Source: Trichoplusia ni (taxonomy: Eukaryota > Arthropoda > Insecta > Lepidoptera > Noctuidae). Taken from it: a stretch of 64,000 nucleotides of DNA. The translations under genes were made by a program, and so were the position numbers. Of the stretch, positions 36,274 through 48,200 are shown piece after piece. Location: positions 806,001 through 870,000 of the forward strand of contig NC_039491.1 in NCBI RefSeq assembly GCF_003590095.1, written 5' to 3'. A model generated the notes under the pieces. It ran no database searches, was not told where the DNA came from, and saw only the letters and a list, made by a program, of their open reading frames with translations. Within the stretch, counting starts at the first letter, position 1, and each line of letters begins with the position of its first letter.

Positions 36274-37198
36274 CTGTAAGTATTATATTATTATATAAGT
36301 ATTGTAATAAGAGATGGAACAACTCAGTTGTATCATTGCCTTTACATAAAGCTAATATTGATATTTTTTTTTTGTACAGAATAATTAGATCAGCTTTTAT
36401 AAACAGGGCCATCTAATTATCATGTTCTTTAATAAAAAAAATCACAATAACTTTATTATCTATAATGAAATATAGGTCACAGTTTTAACTACATAGCAAA
36501 ATATGTCAATGTTAGCACACTATGTTTTTTCAGTTTTGCTGTCATCATTCATCATCATTCCCCTGCCCTTATCCCAATTATTTTATTTGGGGTTGGCGCA
36601 ACATGTTATCTTCTTCCATACCTTCCTATCGGCCGTCATCTCACAAGAAACACTCTTTACAGCCACAAGCTACTACATACCTTTTCTTTGCCAGCCTCTA
36701 ATAAATCTTTGACTTCAGCTTCAACAGCGGCTGGGACAGCATCTTCTATTTTAGCTTCTTGAAGGGTCTCATCCTGGGGCTTGTAACTTCTGAACTTAGG
36801 CCTGGAATAGCATATGTCGAAATTATCAGTAAACGTGAACTGCTTTTTTAGGTAAAAGTTAAAGTTTGTTATGATAATGACGAAAATGGTTACAGGTCTT
36901 TCAGATTTTAGAATGTTACCTGACTATTTTATCATAAAACCCCAGTCCATAGTACCTATATACGTAATAGAAAACAACCTGTTAGAGTGTTAACAGTTCA
37001 AGTCGTATGTGTTTACGAAACAGTTTTTATAACCTCAAAATGAATTACCAATACTTACTTGGGCAGTGGTACGATTTGACTCGGTGTGTCACTAGGAGTG
37101 TTTTCACTGGTCGTATTTTTACGTTTAAGGTTTTTTAAACGTTCCTTCCTTTTTAGTGCTTGATCTTCTAGGCTACCAACACCCTCAGCAGTATCCAT
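36061..37198 (-). CDS. CCDC12: CCDC12, cwf18-family pre-mRNA splicing factor
   Basis: Nuclear coiled-coil protein of the cwf18 family, known as a component of the activated spliceosome. Three exons join in frame: 37198-37059, 36801-36681 and 36273-36061, giving 157 residues, close to the usual length of about 165. The N-terminus reads MDTAEGVGSLEDQALKRKER and the C-terminal third holds the family signature LAPRKPDWDLKRDVAKKLEK, then AIAELIWERL. The middle part is lysine- and glutamate-rich. Donors are AA|GTAAGT and AAAAG|GTATGT; acceptors are CTATTCCAG and ATACTTACAG. Short introns (257 and 407 bp) suit a housekeeping gene. It is convergent with the carbonic anhydrase gene. Identification is very secure from the conserved tail. 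Confidence 0.95.
36537..36660 (+). repeat. Interspersed repeat fragment in CCDC12 intron 2
   Basis: Starts with TCATCATTCATCATCATTCC and continues with CCCTTATCCCAATT and TTTGGGGTTGGCGC. I recognise this wording as a common moth interspersed repeat bearing a (TCA)n end. It fills part of the intron and explains the open frame there. Confidence 0.55.
36681..36801 (-). CDS. CCDC12: CCDC12 exon 2
   Basis: A 121-bp exon between CTATTCCAG and AAAAG|GTATGT, reading PKFRSYKPQD and an acidic helical stretch to AGKEK. It keeps the frame into exon 3. Confidence 0.9.
37059..37198 (-). CDS. CCDC12: CCDC12 exon 1
   Basis: Begins at ATG with ATT upstream (A at -3). It encodes 46 codons plus two bases and ends at AA|GTAAGT. 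The segment GVGSLEDQALKRKERLKNLK is the N-terminal helix typical of the family. Confidence 0.92.
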
Positions 37199-37440
37199 AA
37201 TAACCATAACTTTATTATGCTAGTTTTTAATATATTGGAGCTTTATTTCCACGGCTTTAATATATACTAACATATAACATCAAATACTTTACTTTACATT
37301 AAACAATAACTGTTAAAACTTAAATTCTGATTTTATTTCACGACCAAAATATTGTTTACACATTAGCAGTTAACAACACTGGTCGACAGATTATATTCCG
37401 AAAATAGCGACCATAAACGGATATAGATGGCGTGTATAAA
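37199..37440 (-). promoter_or_regulatory. Likely CCDC12 5' UTR and promoter region
   Basis: Runs from the start codon to an AGATGGCG motif at 37425-37432. No TATA box at a suitable distance was seen, as expected for a housekeeping gene. The transcription start cannot be fixed from sequence. Confidence 0.35.
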
Positions 37441-37667
37441 ACATTGAAATTAACTCGATAACAATTGAATATAAAAAGATATCTATTAATTTGATTGATT
37501 ATTATTAAAGGTATAATTATCTTCTTTCATATTATAATAATAACAAAAAAGAGACACAAAAACATTCCTGCTACTAACGATAGGTATATTATTATCTATC
37601 CCTTTCTCCTTATTTCAATAACATACCGGCGGATAGCAATTTCTACCACAGACGAGCAAATCACCCC

Positions 37668-37730
37668 CTCTACACTTCGGCGGACGCGTCCGCCGATGCC
37701 ATCTGCGGATGCATTTGCCTACGTGTAGAG
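37668..37730. repeat. 63-bp foldback with CG-rich perfect palindrome
   Basis: The ends CTCTACAC and GTGTAGAG are exact inverse complements. Just inside the left end is a perfect 18-bp palindrome, CGGCGGACGCGTCCGCCG (37678-37695). The two halves of the foldback also resemble each other inverted throughout. It is very GC-rich in an AT-rich spacer, 470 bp upstream of the CCDC12 start. It may be a tiny MITE relic or a protein-binding palindrome. Confidence 0.6.
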
Positions 37731-37977
37731 GAGACATTAAAGACAGATATGAGATAGAGCCGCTTAGCTAAATCTATGTAGGGCCGATGCCTATGTTTGA
37801 TTAGGAAACGAAACACAACGGATAGATTACCTAGATTACAGATTACTGTCGATCGGAGATAGCAATCTATCCATAAGCTTAGATACGTTATTGAAAACGG
37901 CCGTTATAATAATTATTATACCCCCTTGTGGCTTGTCTCGTTTTGTCTTTGGTAGGATAGAGAATTACATATATCAT

Positions 37978-37986
37978 GGCGGGAAA
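37978..37986 (+). promoter_or_regulatory. E2F-like site
   Basis: GGCGGGAAA (TTTCCCGCC on the other strand) fits the E2F core. It lies between CCDC12 and the small-gene candidate at 38298. A single short motif, so weak evidence. Confidence 0.25.
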
Positions 37987-38297
37987 TAAATTATTTTATT
38001 TTTGTTTTACTTTTCACAAAAACAAATGCGTCGTAATTTGCTTGTTTAGAATTTCGCATTTACTCATGTAAGTTTCAAGTTTTAATTTATAATAGGTTAA
38101 CTCTATAGTCTATATGTAGACTTAATTCGTGTTTCGTTAAATAGATAAACTACGATAAAATTCATGTTAGGAATTCAAGTACCGTTGCAATTAATAATAG
38201 TTATCATAACTAAATTCAGGGTGATTGTCTAATAAATTATTCATAGATTTTGTTTGCCTATCCTGCCATATTATGTACTAACGTAAAACATTTTGAA

Positions 38298-38528
38298 ATG
38301 TTACCGTTGTGTTGGTGGTGCCTGTTAAAAAGACATTTGCAAAAGTTTGTTTTATCGTCGATGCTGTACAGTGGGTATGTCTTTATTTGTTTAAATTATA
38401 TTAAATAATCATTATTAGCCATGAGTTATTTTAATTCTTCAGAATTATCATTCTTTGGCTGGGAAACGTCATTACCTGAAATTATAATGCGGTCTATAGG
38501 TATAGACTATAGACTAGGTAACGAGTAA
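38298..38528 (+). CDS. Possible small two-exon protein
   Basis: An unproven candidate. ATG at 38298 (G at -3) opens MLPLCWWCLLKRHLQKFVLS. A GTGGGT donor at 38371 and a TTTTAATTCTTCAG acceptor ending at 38442 would remove a 72-bp intron and continue in frame through LSFFGWETSLPEIIMRS to TAA at 38526-38528, making 52 residues. A second donor (GTATGT at 38375) would shift the frame and stop after a short hydrophobic stretch, giving 38 residues. An E2F-like GGCGGGAAA lies about 310 bp upstream. I recognise no family, and the pattern could be chance. Confidence 0.22.
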
Positions 38529-40031
38529 TTGATTGTCCTATTTTTATAACCGACTTCAAAAATTAGATGATCCTCAATTCAGATAGTATTTTCTTCTACC
38601 TACTCTGGTCATCAAATTTCAAAATAACTAGATATAGTATGTAATGTGTAGGTATCATACCGGTTTTTACTTAAGAACCTATAAAAGAGATGGCTGACCC
38701 AGATAAATACCGTAGTCTCATAATATTCGTTTAGTTCTTTCGGTCTGGAACTAAATTACCTACCCAGAATATAGTATTTATGTAAAAATGTGGTTTAAAA
38801 TAAAACTCATTCTTAATATAATGTAAAATAATATATTTACACATTGTATACAAGAGGTACTTACTAGAATGTATGACTCCATAAGGTTTTATTAACAGAA
38901 TGACATAAAGCACAATACTACAGTAAATACATTAAAAATTAACACATTCACATACACAAAATGCTTTCTTTGAGTTAAATATTTTTGTCAAAAAAATGGT
39001 ACCCACGAAAATCCTTATTTAAAAAAGAACATGGTATTCACTAAACAATTTTAATAATTAACATAATGTCATTGTTCGAAACAAATCTGACCTTACTGAC
39101 CAATCCAATCTGACCAAGTTCATAATGATCCTTTCATTCTATCCCATTCACACTAACCTGAACGAAATTAGCTCTACCAACTAAAGTACGACAGCGCTAA
39201 TTTGTACCTACGCCAGTAAATTGTGATAATTTATTATTTCACGATGTTCCATTTGTCTGGCTTTATGTACTGGTATTTATTTAAAAGCTCAGTTGTTAGT
39301 CAGCTTAAACTTAGTTAGCCTTCAGTCCGTACTTTATTCCTTAATCTAAACTTAAGAGTACCTACTTAACACGTAAATAACATTTTAAGTGCTTGTGGGG
39401 TTAGTATGCATTATTTTTATGGTATTTAAACATATTGCGTAACTGGTATAGTCATCTACTGTCTATTTATCAATACGTATATACGAATTTGTCTTCTTTA
39501 CCACTTTCACCTCAATTCCGTTCCAGCTACCCAGGTAGCTTAATTTTACAAAGCGTTTGTAAAAAGAAAAAAAGCCCTCATTAAGATGTAAATTATGAAA
39601 ACACTTTCAATTATTACTATAAGAACTATAGCAATCAAAGTGAGCTGGTATTCTTCAAATTATCGTTCACAGATAGTATCTCGTAAAATGCAAATTTTGT
39701 GTAGATAATTTTAAAACGAAACTTACTAAGGCTGAAATGCTATTCCCGTCTCAAATCATACGCTAGTTCGCTAAATTTTAAAACAGTGTTTAATAAATAA
39801 GAGCTTCTTATTCTCCTAAAAATATTTTTATATTGTTGGTAATATAATTGAAACATAACATTAGTTAAATACAACGTATAGGTTTGCATTTTATTAATTG
39901 CATGTTAAACTAAATTGGGTGTTGGAATGTGGCTTGTCGTAAAAGTTAACATTTAATGAGGCAGCTATTTTACATTAAGCGATGGTCAGGTTCATTATTT
40001 AATGATGGCACTAATAATAGTTAAGCCTCTT
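38529..40031. other. AT-rich intergenic spacer
   Basis: Opens with a short repeat relic (TTTTATAACCGACTTCAAAA at about 38540; a diverged partner is near 60460). Otherwise no gene or structure was seen up to the 3' end of the Thr/Gln-rich gene. Confidence 0.45.
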
Positions 40032-40037
40032 TTTATT
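40032..40037 (-). terminator. Candidate poly(A) signal, Thr/Gln-rich gene
   Basis: AATAAA on the minus strand about 445 bases past the stop codon, the first canonical hexamer noticed there. Use is inferred from position. Confidence 0.35.
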
Positions 40038-40481
40038 AGCGCTTTACTGTCATAGCCATATCTGGTGCCATCTCTAAATAACTCATCTTAGGCAAGCAGC
40101 ATTACCCTCTTAAGATCGTTGTCTTATTTATACTACTTATGGCAGTTTCTAAAGATTAAAATAAAATAAATAATTTTTAATCTACAATTATCGTAAAATT
40201 TTGTATAAGACGAACAGTGGCGTGTTGCATTTTGTAAGAATAGATTTTTGAACATTTCTTTGGTTATTTTGATATTCTATATGCACGTTTTGTAGATTCG
40301 TAAACAGCTTTAAAATTCCTTTTGAAAGTACAGTGATACCGCTGTTCGTTTGTTAATACTTAACAATACTTTTCCTTAAAATAAATCTAAATACTAATTC
40401 GTCAGATTTGAAATTAAATCTCTATGAATTAACCAATCGATAAGTGTTTTCTCTAATCATCGTAACTAATTACAAGTAAAC

Positions 40482-42203
40482 TTATATAAGCGGTCGTACA
40501 TGTCTTCGGCTGTCGAAAGGTAATCGGTTCGAAATATTGTTATTTAATGATACTCCATGATTCAGAGATAAAACTTTGGAAACAATGTTTAAGTCTTCTT
40601 GATTTCTGCCATTCAGCCCATTTTGTACTAGCAGTTGTTTCAGTTCAGCATCTACATTATATTGATTCTGAGCATTTACTGGAAAAAAGCGGTTTGAGTG
40701 AAGGGGAACGGGAAATGTATTGAAAGCATTGTAGTTCTGATTTATGCCAAAGTTGCCGACACCGCTGTCGTGACGGAACACACGGTGATTTTGTTTTTGT
40801 TGTCCGAATTGGTCTGCAACAGCTCTTACTTGGTTGAAGTTAATTCCTTGGTGGAAGTTTTGCGAGGGATTGGGTTGGAGGAAGTTACTTATTCCTTGCG
40901 GCAAATGATTTTCTTGTAAGGGAAACTGATCGGGCTGCTGGCTGTGTAAGTGAATAAGAAAATCTACAGCCTCGCGGTTAGGTAATTGCTGTTGACTTGT
41001 TACTGGGCTACTTGTTTCAATAGGAACGCTTGGCTGAATCGATACTTGTCCGTGATTGGGGCGTTGAGGTGCGTTATGATTGAGGAATTGGTTTTGTGGA
41101 ATATTTTTCTGTACCTGGAAATTGTTTACGGAACCTTGCGCTTGGAACTTTTGAGAATTTGAAAGAAGAACCTGTCGTTGTGCGTCTTTCTGTTGTAAAA
41201 GATATTGTTGTTTTCGCAACAATTCTTCTTGCTGCCTTTGTTGAAGTTGCAAGAGACGAAGTTGTTCTTCAAGTATCCTTTGTTTTTCTTCCAGCTGTTT
41301 CTGTAAGACTAACTGCTGATTAATGAAATCTGACTGGGGTATTTGATTCAAAGTTACACTTGGAATTATTTGTCCAAGTGACTGAGATTGCAATACTCCA
41401 GATGCCAAGTTTACTCCAGTCATTTGTTTAGCAAAGTTTTGGGAGTTATGTTGTTGGTAAAGAGGTATAACTTGTTTGGGTAATCCTTGAGAATCTTGAT
41501 GAACCGTAAATGCTGCAACAAGCGGAGCCTGGTAAACTTGCACGTCCCGTTTATCTACTTCTTCAATATTCTCTCCATCGTCATTGTGCGTTGGTTTAGG
41601 TGTTGTAGTCGTAGTGGTAGTCGTCGTTGTCGTTGTGGTTGTAGAAAGTAGAGGTTTAAAGGTAGGCTTCTTTACAGAGGCGCTGTTATCTGTGCTAGTC
41701 TTGGAAGCGCTTGGTATGCTTCTTGTTTGTTGAATATTTGTTGTAGTCTCTTTAGTTTGGAATAATTCAGGGAATGGTGCTGATGTTGGAAGCGTAGCAG
41801 TTACTTGACTTTCGACATTTCCTATTGTAGTGCTCAAAATAGAAATATTGCTGTCAACGAAAGCTGGTGTATTCGTGTTATTCGCAAACGCTGATTGTCC
41901 ATTGACTATGAAGGAATGGATCTGTATTCCTTCCTTATCAGTTTGAGCCTCAGGAATGTCTTCGCCTGTAGTAAACGAATCCGAATCGAAACTCGTAGTG
42001 CCGTCAGTAGAGTCAGTCCCCGTTGTTGAGTTATCACTTTCCTCAAGTTCACTTAGAGCTTTAAGTAAGGCTTTCCTTATGTATGGATCCAGTCTAACTG
42101 ATGGTTTCGGCTCAATAGTGTTATACTTGTCATTGTACCCGTCGGTAGTAGTCTCTTCAGCTATGCATGCTGAGAAGAGGCAGATGAAGATCAACGCCAA
42201 CGT
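40482..42203 (-). CDS. Main exon of the secreted Thr/Gln-rich protein
   Basis: By far the longest open frame in the window (over 570 codons), ending in TAA at 40484-40482. The upstream polypyrimidine-AG and the Met-less hydrophobic start show that it is a second coding exon, rather than a gene starting at an internal codon. The Thr run is written with mixed ACN codons, so the residue run is kept although the DNA is not a pure repeat. Confidence 0.95.
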   Translation of the reverse strand, partial: TLALIFICLFSACIAEETTTDGYNDKYNTIEPKPSVRLDPYIRKALLKALSELEESDNSTTGTDSTDGTTSFDSDSFTTGEDIPEAQTDKEGIQIHSFIVNGQSAFANNTNTPAFVDSNISILSTTIGNVESQVTATLPTSAPFPELFQTKETTTNIQQTRSIPSASKTSTDNSASVKKPTFKPLLSTTTTTTTTTTTTTTPKPTHNDDGENIEEVDKRDVQVYQAPLVAAFTVHQDSQGLPKQVIPLYQQHNSQNFAKQMTGVNLASGVLQSQSLGQIIPSVTLNQIPQSDFINQQLVLQKQLEEKQRILEEQLRLLQLQQRQQEELLRKQQYLLQQKDAQRQVLLSNSQKFQAQGSVNNFQVQKNIPQNQFLNHNAPQRPNHGQVSIQPSVPIETSSPVTSQQQLPNREAVDFLIHLHSQQPDQFPLQENHLPQGISNFLQPNPSQNFHQGINFNQVRAVADQFGQQKQNHRVFRHDSGVGNFGINQNYNAFNTFPVPLHSNRFFPVNAQNQYNVDAELKQLLVQNGLNGRNQEDLNIVSKVLSLNHGVSLNNNISNRLPFDSRRHVRPLI

Positions 42204-45200
42204 CTGGAAAAGAGAGAAGACAATTTTAGCTGACTTTCATTGCCATTAAAAATCTGTTGACTATAATACTCATGTACACTACGTTAATAGACAGTCTCCG
42301 GTCTCCTTGCGAGTTCAATACGTGATTACGATAGCGATTTATACTTCCACATTTCCATCATGTCGAATGTTTTTACTCATTCGCATTTGGTTACATTGTT
42401 CGTGTGATGTGGAACAATAGCTGTTTTCTTGTGGATCGATTACACAACTTCATAGTATCTTCTGATATTAACCAAGTAAAGTAATTGAGTATTTATGTTA
42501 CTATAATACAATTTATATTACCTAAGACTTATGTTTATGAGCATTTATTTTTAATTTGAAACGTGTAAGGCAATTCACAATATTGCACTTGTGTAAATCA
42601 ATAATAATAGAAGTGCAATTTCGTTTAGCCTTTTTATTTTGTTAATAAATTCTGAGACAGCTGTAAAATTATTGCACACACTGACTTTTTCGAAGAAGGT
42701 GAGATTTATTTCAGCTTTTTAGTTAAGCCTACGACATGAATAGTAATTCGATACATACATACGCTTCATTATTATAAGATGTTATACGCCACGGGGTCAA
42801 ATTAGTTTCGGATATTAATGTTGAAAAAATTTTACGACGATAATTAAGATGTTTCGTAAATATTCTTTAGTCTTTATTCTATGAATGTCGTTCCAAACAA
42901 TATCTAAATGTCTCGGGCGTGACCCGTGTAATATCCAAACATAGGATCTTATCCACACTTCATTAATCAAGAATCGGCATCATATATTATAATTAATCTC
43001 ATTGTATTTTTTTCTATTGGTCAAGTGTTCGTGTTAGCTGTCACGGTGTTGATTTGACACTTGCCCTTTAAAATATAAATGACATAGTATATTTAATAAA
43101 GCAAAAATGTCTAGCAAATGAATATGAAATGATGAATCTATTAAAATTATGAAGCATTTTAATTACAGAATGCGAATGTGCAAGGTTTTATGGTCACCGT
43201 TGATCTTTTGTTTTTTAAATATTTTTATACGGGTTTTGTAAACTTTTACATTGATTACATATTTGCTATTTTAAAAAGAAAGACGATTCAATTAAGGTTT
43301 TATGAATATTATACATTAAATGATTTATTTATGACATGCTTTGGAATTTTGATTCCGGTGCTATTAACTCCTTAATATTTATTTGACTTAAATTCTAGGT
43401 AGTCAACATTAATAAAATTTTGTTCCATACGGAAACAGACCGCAATGCGAGATGTAGGCCTACAGTGTCATTATGCATGTTACCAACGGAAGTTATTATA
43501 ACAACTTATAAAAATAGAATATCTATATACGATAAAAAAGTAATTTTCTATTTTTGACTTGTAATCCAAAAATAATTTCATTTTAATTTATGTAACCGTG
43601 TGAGAATTCGGCAAATTCTATGAAGTGCATCCGCCAATTTATATTAATTCATTTTTACGTCGAACATTCATCACGGTTACGAAACAGTTGAATATATTTT
43701 TGCAAGCTTCCTTAGAAGATCTCTATCGCTTACGGGTTACGAAAAGGGTCATGAGAGATCGTAGTGTATAGGGCTCTATTGTATTCGATTTAACTGCAAT
43801 CTACATTTATTTGCCTAGTATGGCACGGTAGGAGACTACCGTAAACGTTTTATCATGATGTAATATGTAATGTTTGGGAAATAAGTAAAAAATTAATTAC
43901 CATACCGTAGCAAGAAATTTCCAGTAATATCTTGAAGAAAGTTGCTTTAAGTTTGTTAATAAATATCGCGTTACATAGTACATGTATCTATATGAGTACA
44001 TTATCTTTTTGCTACACAGATTGATATTAGGTTTGAAAGTAACATAATAAAGGATCAATCATTGTTATGTTTATATTATTATACTGTTTACAATAAGTAC
44101 TAAAAACGCACAAAAAATCCATTCAAAATAACTTTGGACAAGGCAGTATATTATTTCAGTCTCCTCCCTGTTATTAACCTATGACCCTACGAGGCTCTAG
44201 ATAGCCCGCTGCTGACTTCAGTCTAGTCTATAGAAAGTTTGAACTTTCAAACAAAGGTTAAGATATTGATCACTTGCACTTGGTATTCTAGTGCAGTCTG
44301 AGTGTGAAACGCTTACAGAGCTTACTCATAACCTAACATATTTTATTTAACTAAGCATCCTTCCTAAAATTACCGATACAAGTCTATTAAACTTTCGAAC
44401 TCGTGTTCAATTAGTTTCTGTTTTAATAATGTGTATGATTTTACTTTACCATCCGTATTGTACCGAAAAAAATATATTTTGTACAAACACAATAAAAACT
44501 AATTATTGGGATATCGGTGGAAACTGGTTAGTTGCAAAACTTATGCGTTAATCATATCGCGCTTTCACCGAGAGATGTTTCTCGTCGAATGTCAAAATCA
44601 ATAACGTACGTCACACCCACGCGTGCGCACGATGGTGACATAATCCTGTGACCCGGCGACACGCACTTTGCGCGTAAGCTTAACACATCTTACATTTATC
44701 TAATCAATAGGAAGAGTTGCGTGAACTGTGAATACAAGCATAACTTCATATTAAAATACATGTAATTTCACATCCGTAAAAAAGATAATTGTACGTCTTT
44801 AAAAGAACATAATGAGTCTAATTGCAAAAACTCAGTGAAATCCAAGTTGCAAAACTCCTACATGAAAACGTTATCTACCTTAGTTAGTCAAAGATTTATA
44901 GATAGCCTAACTTGCATAATGTCATTATACCAAATTCGCTTAGCTAGTTAAGCATTAAAATATTTTCGGATATTCCCAGACTCAATGACATCATAATAGT
45001 AGTAGTTTAGAAAGTGATTTATGGTTTTGGATTTTTATAATGCGCTAAACAAAATCTTTATTTTGATGGGTCACGCATAGGTATTTGTAAGGTGAAAGAC
45101 GAACCACAGAGGAAGGAAGAAGGTTGGGTTGTAACCCAAGCCTGAAGGATGTAGTAAGCAAAAGTCTGACTCCCCATCGCTTTACCCAAAGCGGGAGGAG

Positions 45201-48200
45201 TCATTTGCTGATTTCCATTCCGGAATAAAAAGACTGAAGCCCAGAATTAGTCCAAATTATTGCGCTAGGGTATGTTGGGGTCATGTCGTGTCTGGTCTGA
45301 TCGGAATTAACTAAATACCGTATTTTACAGGGAGCGACCAGACCTATCTGACCTCCACATACTAAATGGGTAACACAGTTCTCCAAAGTAAGTGAATTGT
45401 AATGACCAACGGCTGTAAGAACCTTCAGTTGTACGAGGGTTTAATGGAACATACTCATAAATGACACAAAAAAGACACTTAGCCTGGATGTAAAAAAAAA
45501 ATGCAACCCGTAAGAATATATTGCTAGAATAAAACATAATAGGAGCAGCGTTATCCAGTAGAGTATTTTATGTATGTTTTATTATATCATAAACTTTATA
45601 AAGTACTTCCTCTGCGATGTTTGACATTATTAAATTAGTACGGCGACGACAATATCTTAATTGTCTTGAAACAATCCGGATGGGAATGGTGTCGGAAGCC
45701 ATTTAGAATAAGATCTGCTTCTCACGCACATGTGTCCGCGACTAACAATTACCTAATGTATGTATAATGATGATTGTTTTAGTGATATACTATGCTGATG
45801 CATTAATTAAGGGTTCCATGTATGGTAAATGAATGTAAAACTAAAGATTTATTGTAGAGATCAACAAGATTTGTTTTCTGTTTAATTTTCTTGTGATATA
45901 CTTTGCTTTCGTAAAATGCCGAGGAAGTGTGGCAAAAGGAACACTTCCTTTTTGTTATATGTTGACCCAAACAATAATTTACATACAAAGAAAGTCTGTA
46001 CTAAAGATTTTCAACAGTTCGATTTTAAAAATGTCTACCATACAAGTTTTCGAGATTACAACTAAAAATTAACATTCATAGATCTTGAATGTCTTCAAGA
46101 GAAGGCAATAAAGGAAGTACCTACTTATGCTATTATGTCATACACCTTACTATATGATTTCGCGAAAATGATTGATGCTCCTTTTAACAATTACGTTTCG
46201 TTCTTAGTAAAGTTTTGCCTGAAGCAATGTTAAGCGATCTCAGTTAGTTGGTATCAAAGGTCGAGCGTGAATCGTGAACACTTATGTCAAAACAACGTCC
46301 CCAACGCATTTCTCTTGTTACTGTCACGTATCACATATGAAATGTGTGTAATAACAGCATCAACAGAGATCAATAAATAATTTCACAAAACATACATCAT
46401 TCAATTCAAAATATTGCTTACTTTCTTTTTGGTTACAAATAAATTGTTTGCCTAGTTTTTTCCGCATACGCGTAAAATATGCTGTTATGCAATATTGTTA
46501 ACAAGCAAATATGTACATTACATAAACATGTACCTTAAGTCGAATAGGTGAAACCTTTATGCCGAGTGTTAAGGTACCCGCTAACCCTCCTACCCATTCG
46601 AGACCCGCCAATCCAACCAGTACTTGTCGCATTTTCCTACCTTAATATTTCGTTTCGTCACAGTAACAGTTTTTTATTTCAATTCCTCGTTTCTACCAAA
46701 CCTCTTTCACATCTGAAATATTTATTATCTTTTTACAAATAAGTAATGAGTAACGATGAACGATGTAGCAACAACACAATTGTGCATTACAAAGTCAATG
46801 TTATGTATCGTCGAGGTCACTGACATTCCTAGAAAAAACATAAATAAATATGTTGAATGATCACGAGTGAGTGACCGGTCCCCGAGTGTCGTTTGTTTTT
46901 GTCGATTTCCTCCTACATGGCACCTACGTTACTGTGGGAACTGACACATCAAAGCCGGTTCTAAGTTCCAGAAATAGGTGTACACATTGACTGCACCTAC
47001 GGTATACAAGACAAGTCAACAAATGTGTAAGCACAATGCAATGTAATTATATAAGGCGCTATTGTCAACAAATATGATATTTCGCTTTCTATGGTTGGCA
47101 AATATTACTTGTTACATCAAAGGATTTAGTCGTGCACGTATCGATTATTATCTATTGACAACGTGTTCATCTCATCGAGCCTGTATACATTGTGATTGTT
47201 GAGCTTTTGAATGGCGCTGACTAGATTTCCTTTACACAATGTAATTGACACTAATCATTAGTTACAAGTCTTTGAGTTAGCTGTGATGCTTCACATTATG
47301 TCTTTATTATGCATTGAACGTATCTACGTATATCGAGGTCAGTTTGTTCGCTACTGGATGTTTTGGAGATTTTAATTAATGTTTATGTAAGAGTTCATTA
47401 AATTAATTTTTGCGTCCCATTTTCTAGGTAATTGGTAGGGTTTTATTAATGTTTCATTAGCATATTATTATGATGACGTTAATGCAAATCTGTCTTGATG
47501 GTTACATCATTTTTGTTGACAAGTAATTATAAACATATCTAATAATTATTTACAAAAGGCAGCTTTCGGTCGGTCAAGGTGATGTTTCAGTATTCTATAG
47601 TTTATGTCTAAGACACGAAATTGTATAGATCTTTGTATATCAAAGTTTACTGGGTAGACAAAAAACTTACATTCCTTACATCATGATTACGCGATGATAG
47701 TGCAGTATACGAACAATACGAACAACCCACGCACACAATAGCAGTATTAGTATCATATTCGTATATTACAGTTATCGATTACACGGAAACTACCTGCGGC
47801 TGCAGCCAATTACTCTGGAGGCGTCGAGGGATTGTGCAAGAGAACAACACGGCCGAAGTTTGAATTGCCCTGATAATTATCATAAGATCAGTGACCGCCG
47901 CGAGCACTGCGTGACACCCGGCTAATGCTATTATTTCCGAAACAAGAACAATTATTCTTTATTGCTGTAATGCACGTTGATTTCTCATCGTGCAATGCGT
48001 ACATATCTATTGTTCAGAAACAATTCCTTTATACTAATTTTGCAAATTGTACGCTACTGTCTTTCGTTGTAAATGTGATTATGTTAATCGGTTATGCTAT
48101 TCATAATCTTTTGAGGCGAAAGTTGCGAATTATAGATAATGGATTGTTTTGTAAAATCACATCGATTTTTGTTATTTATGCGTTGTGTTGGGGAAAGTCG

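Noticed and set aside
40698..42249. Several plus-strand frames opposite the Thr/Gln-rich exon
   Set aside because: Mirror frames of the large minus-strand exon; no splice or family support.
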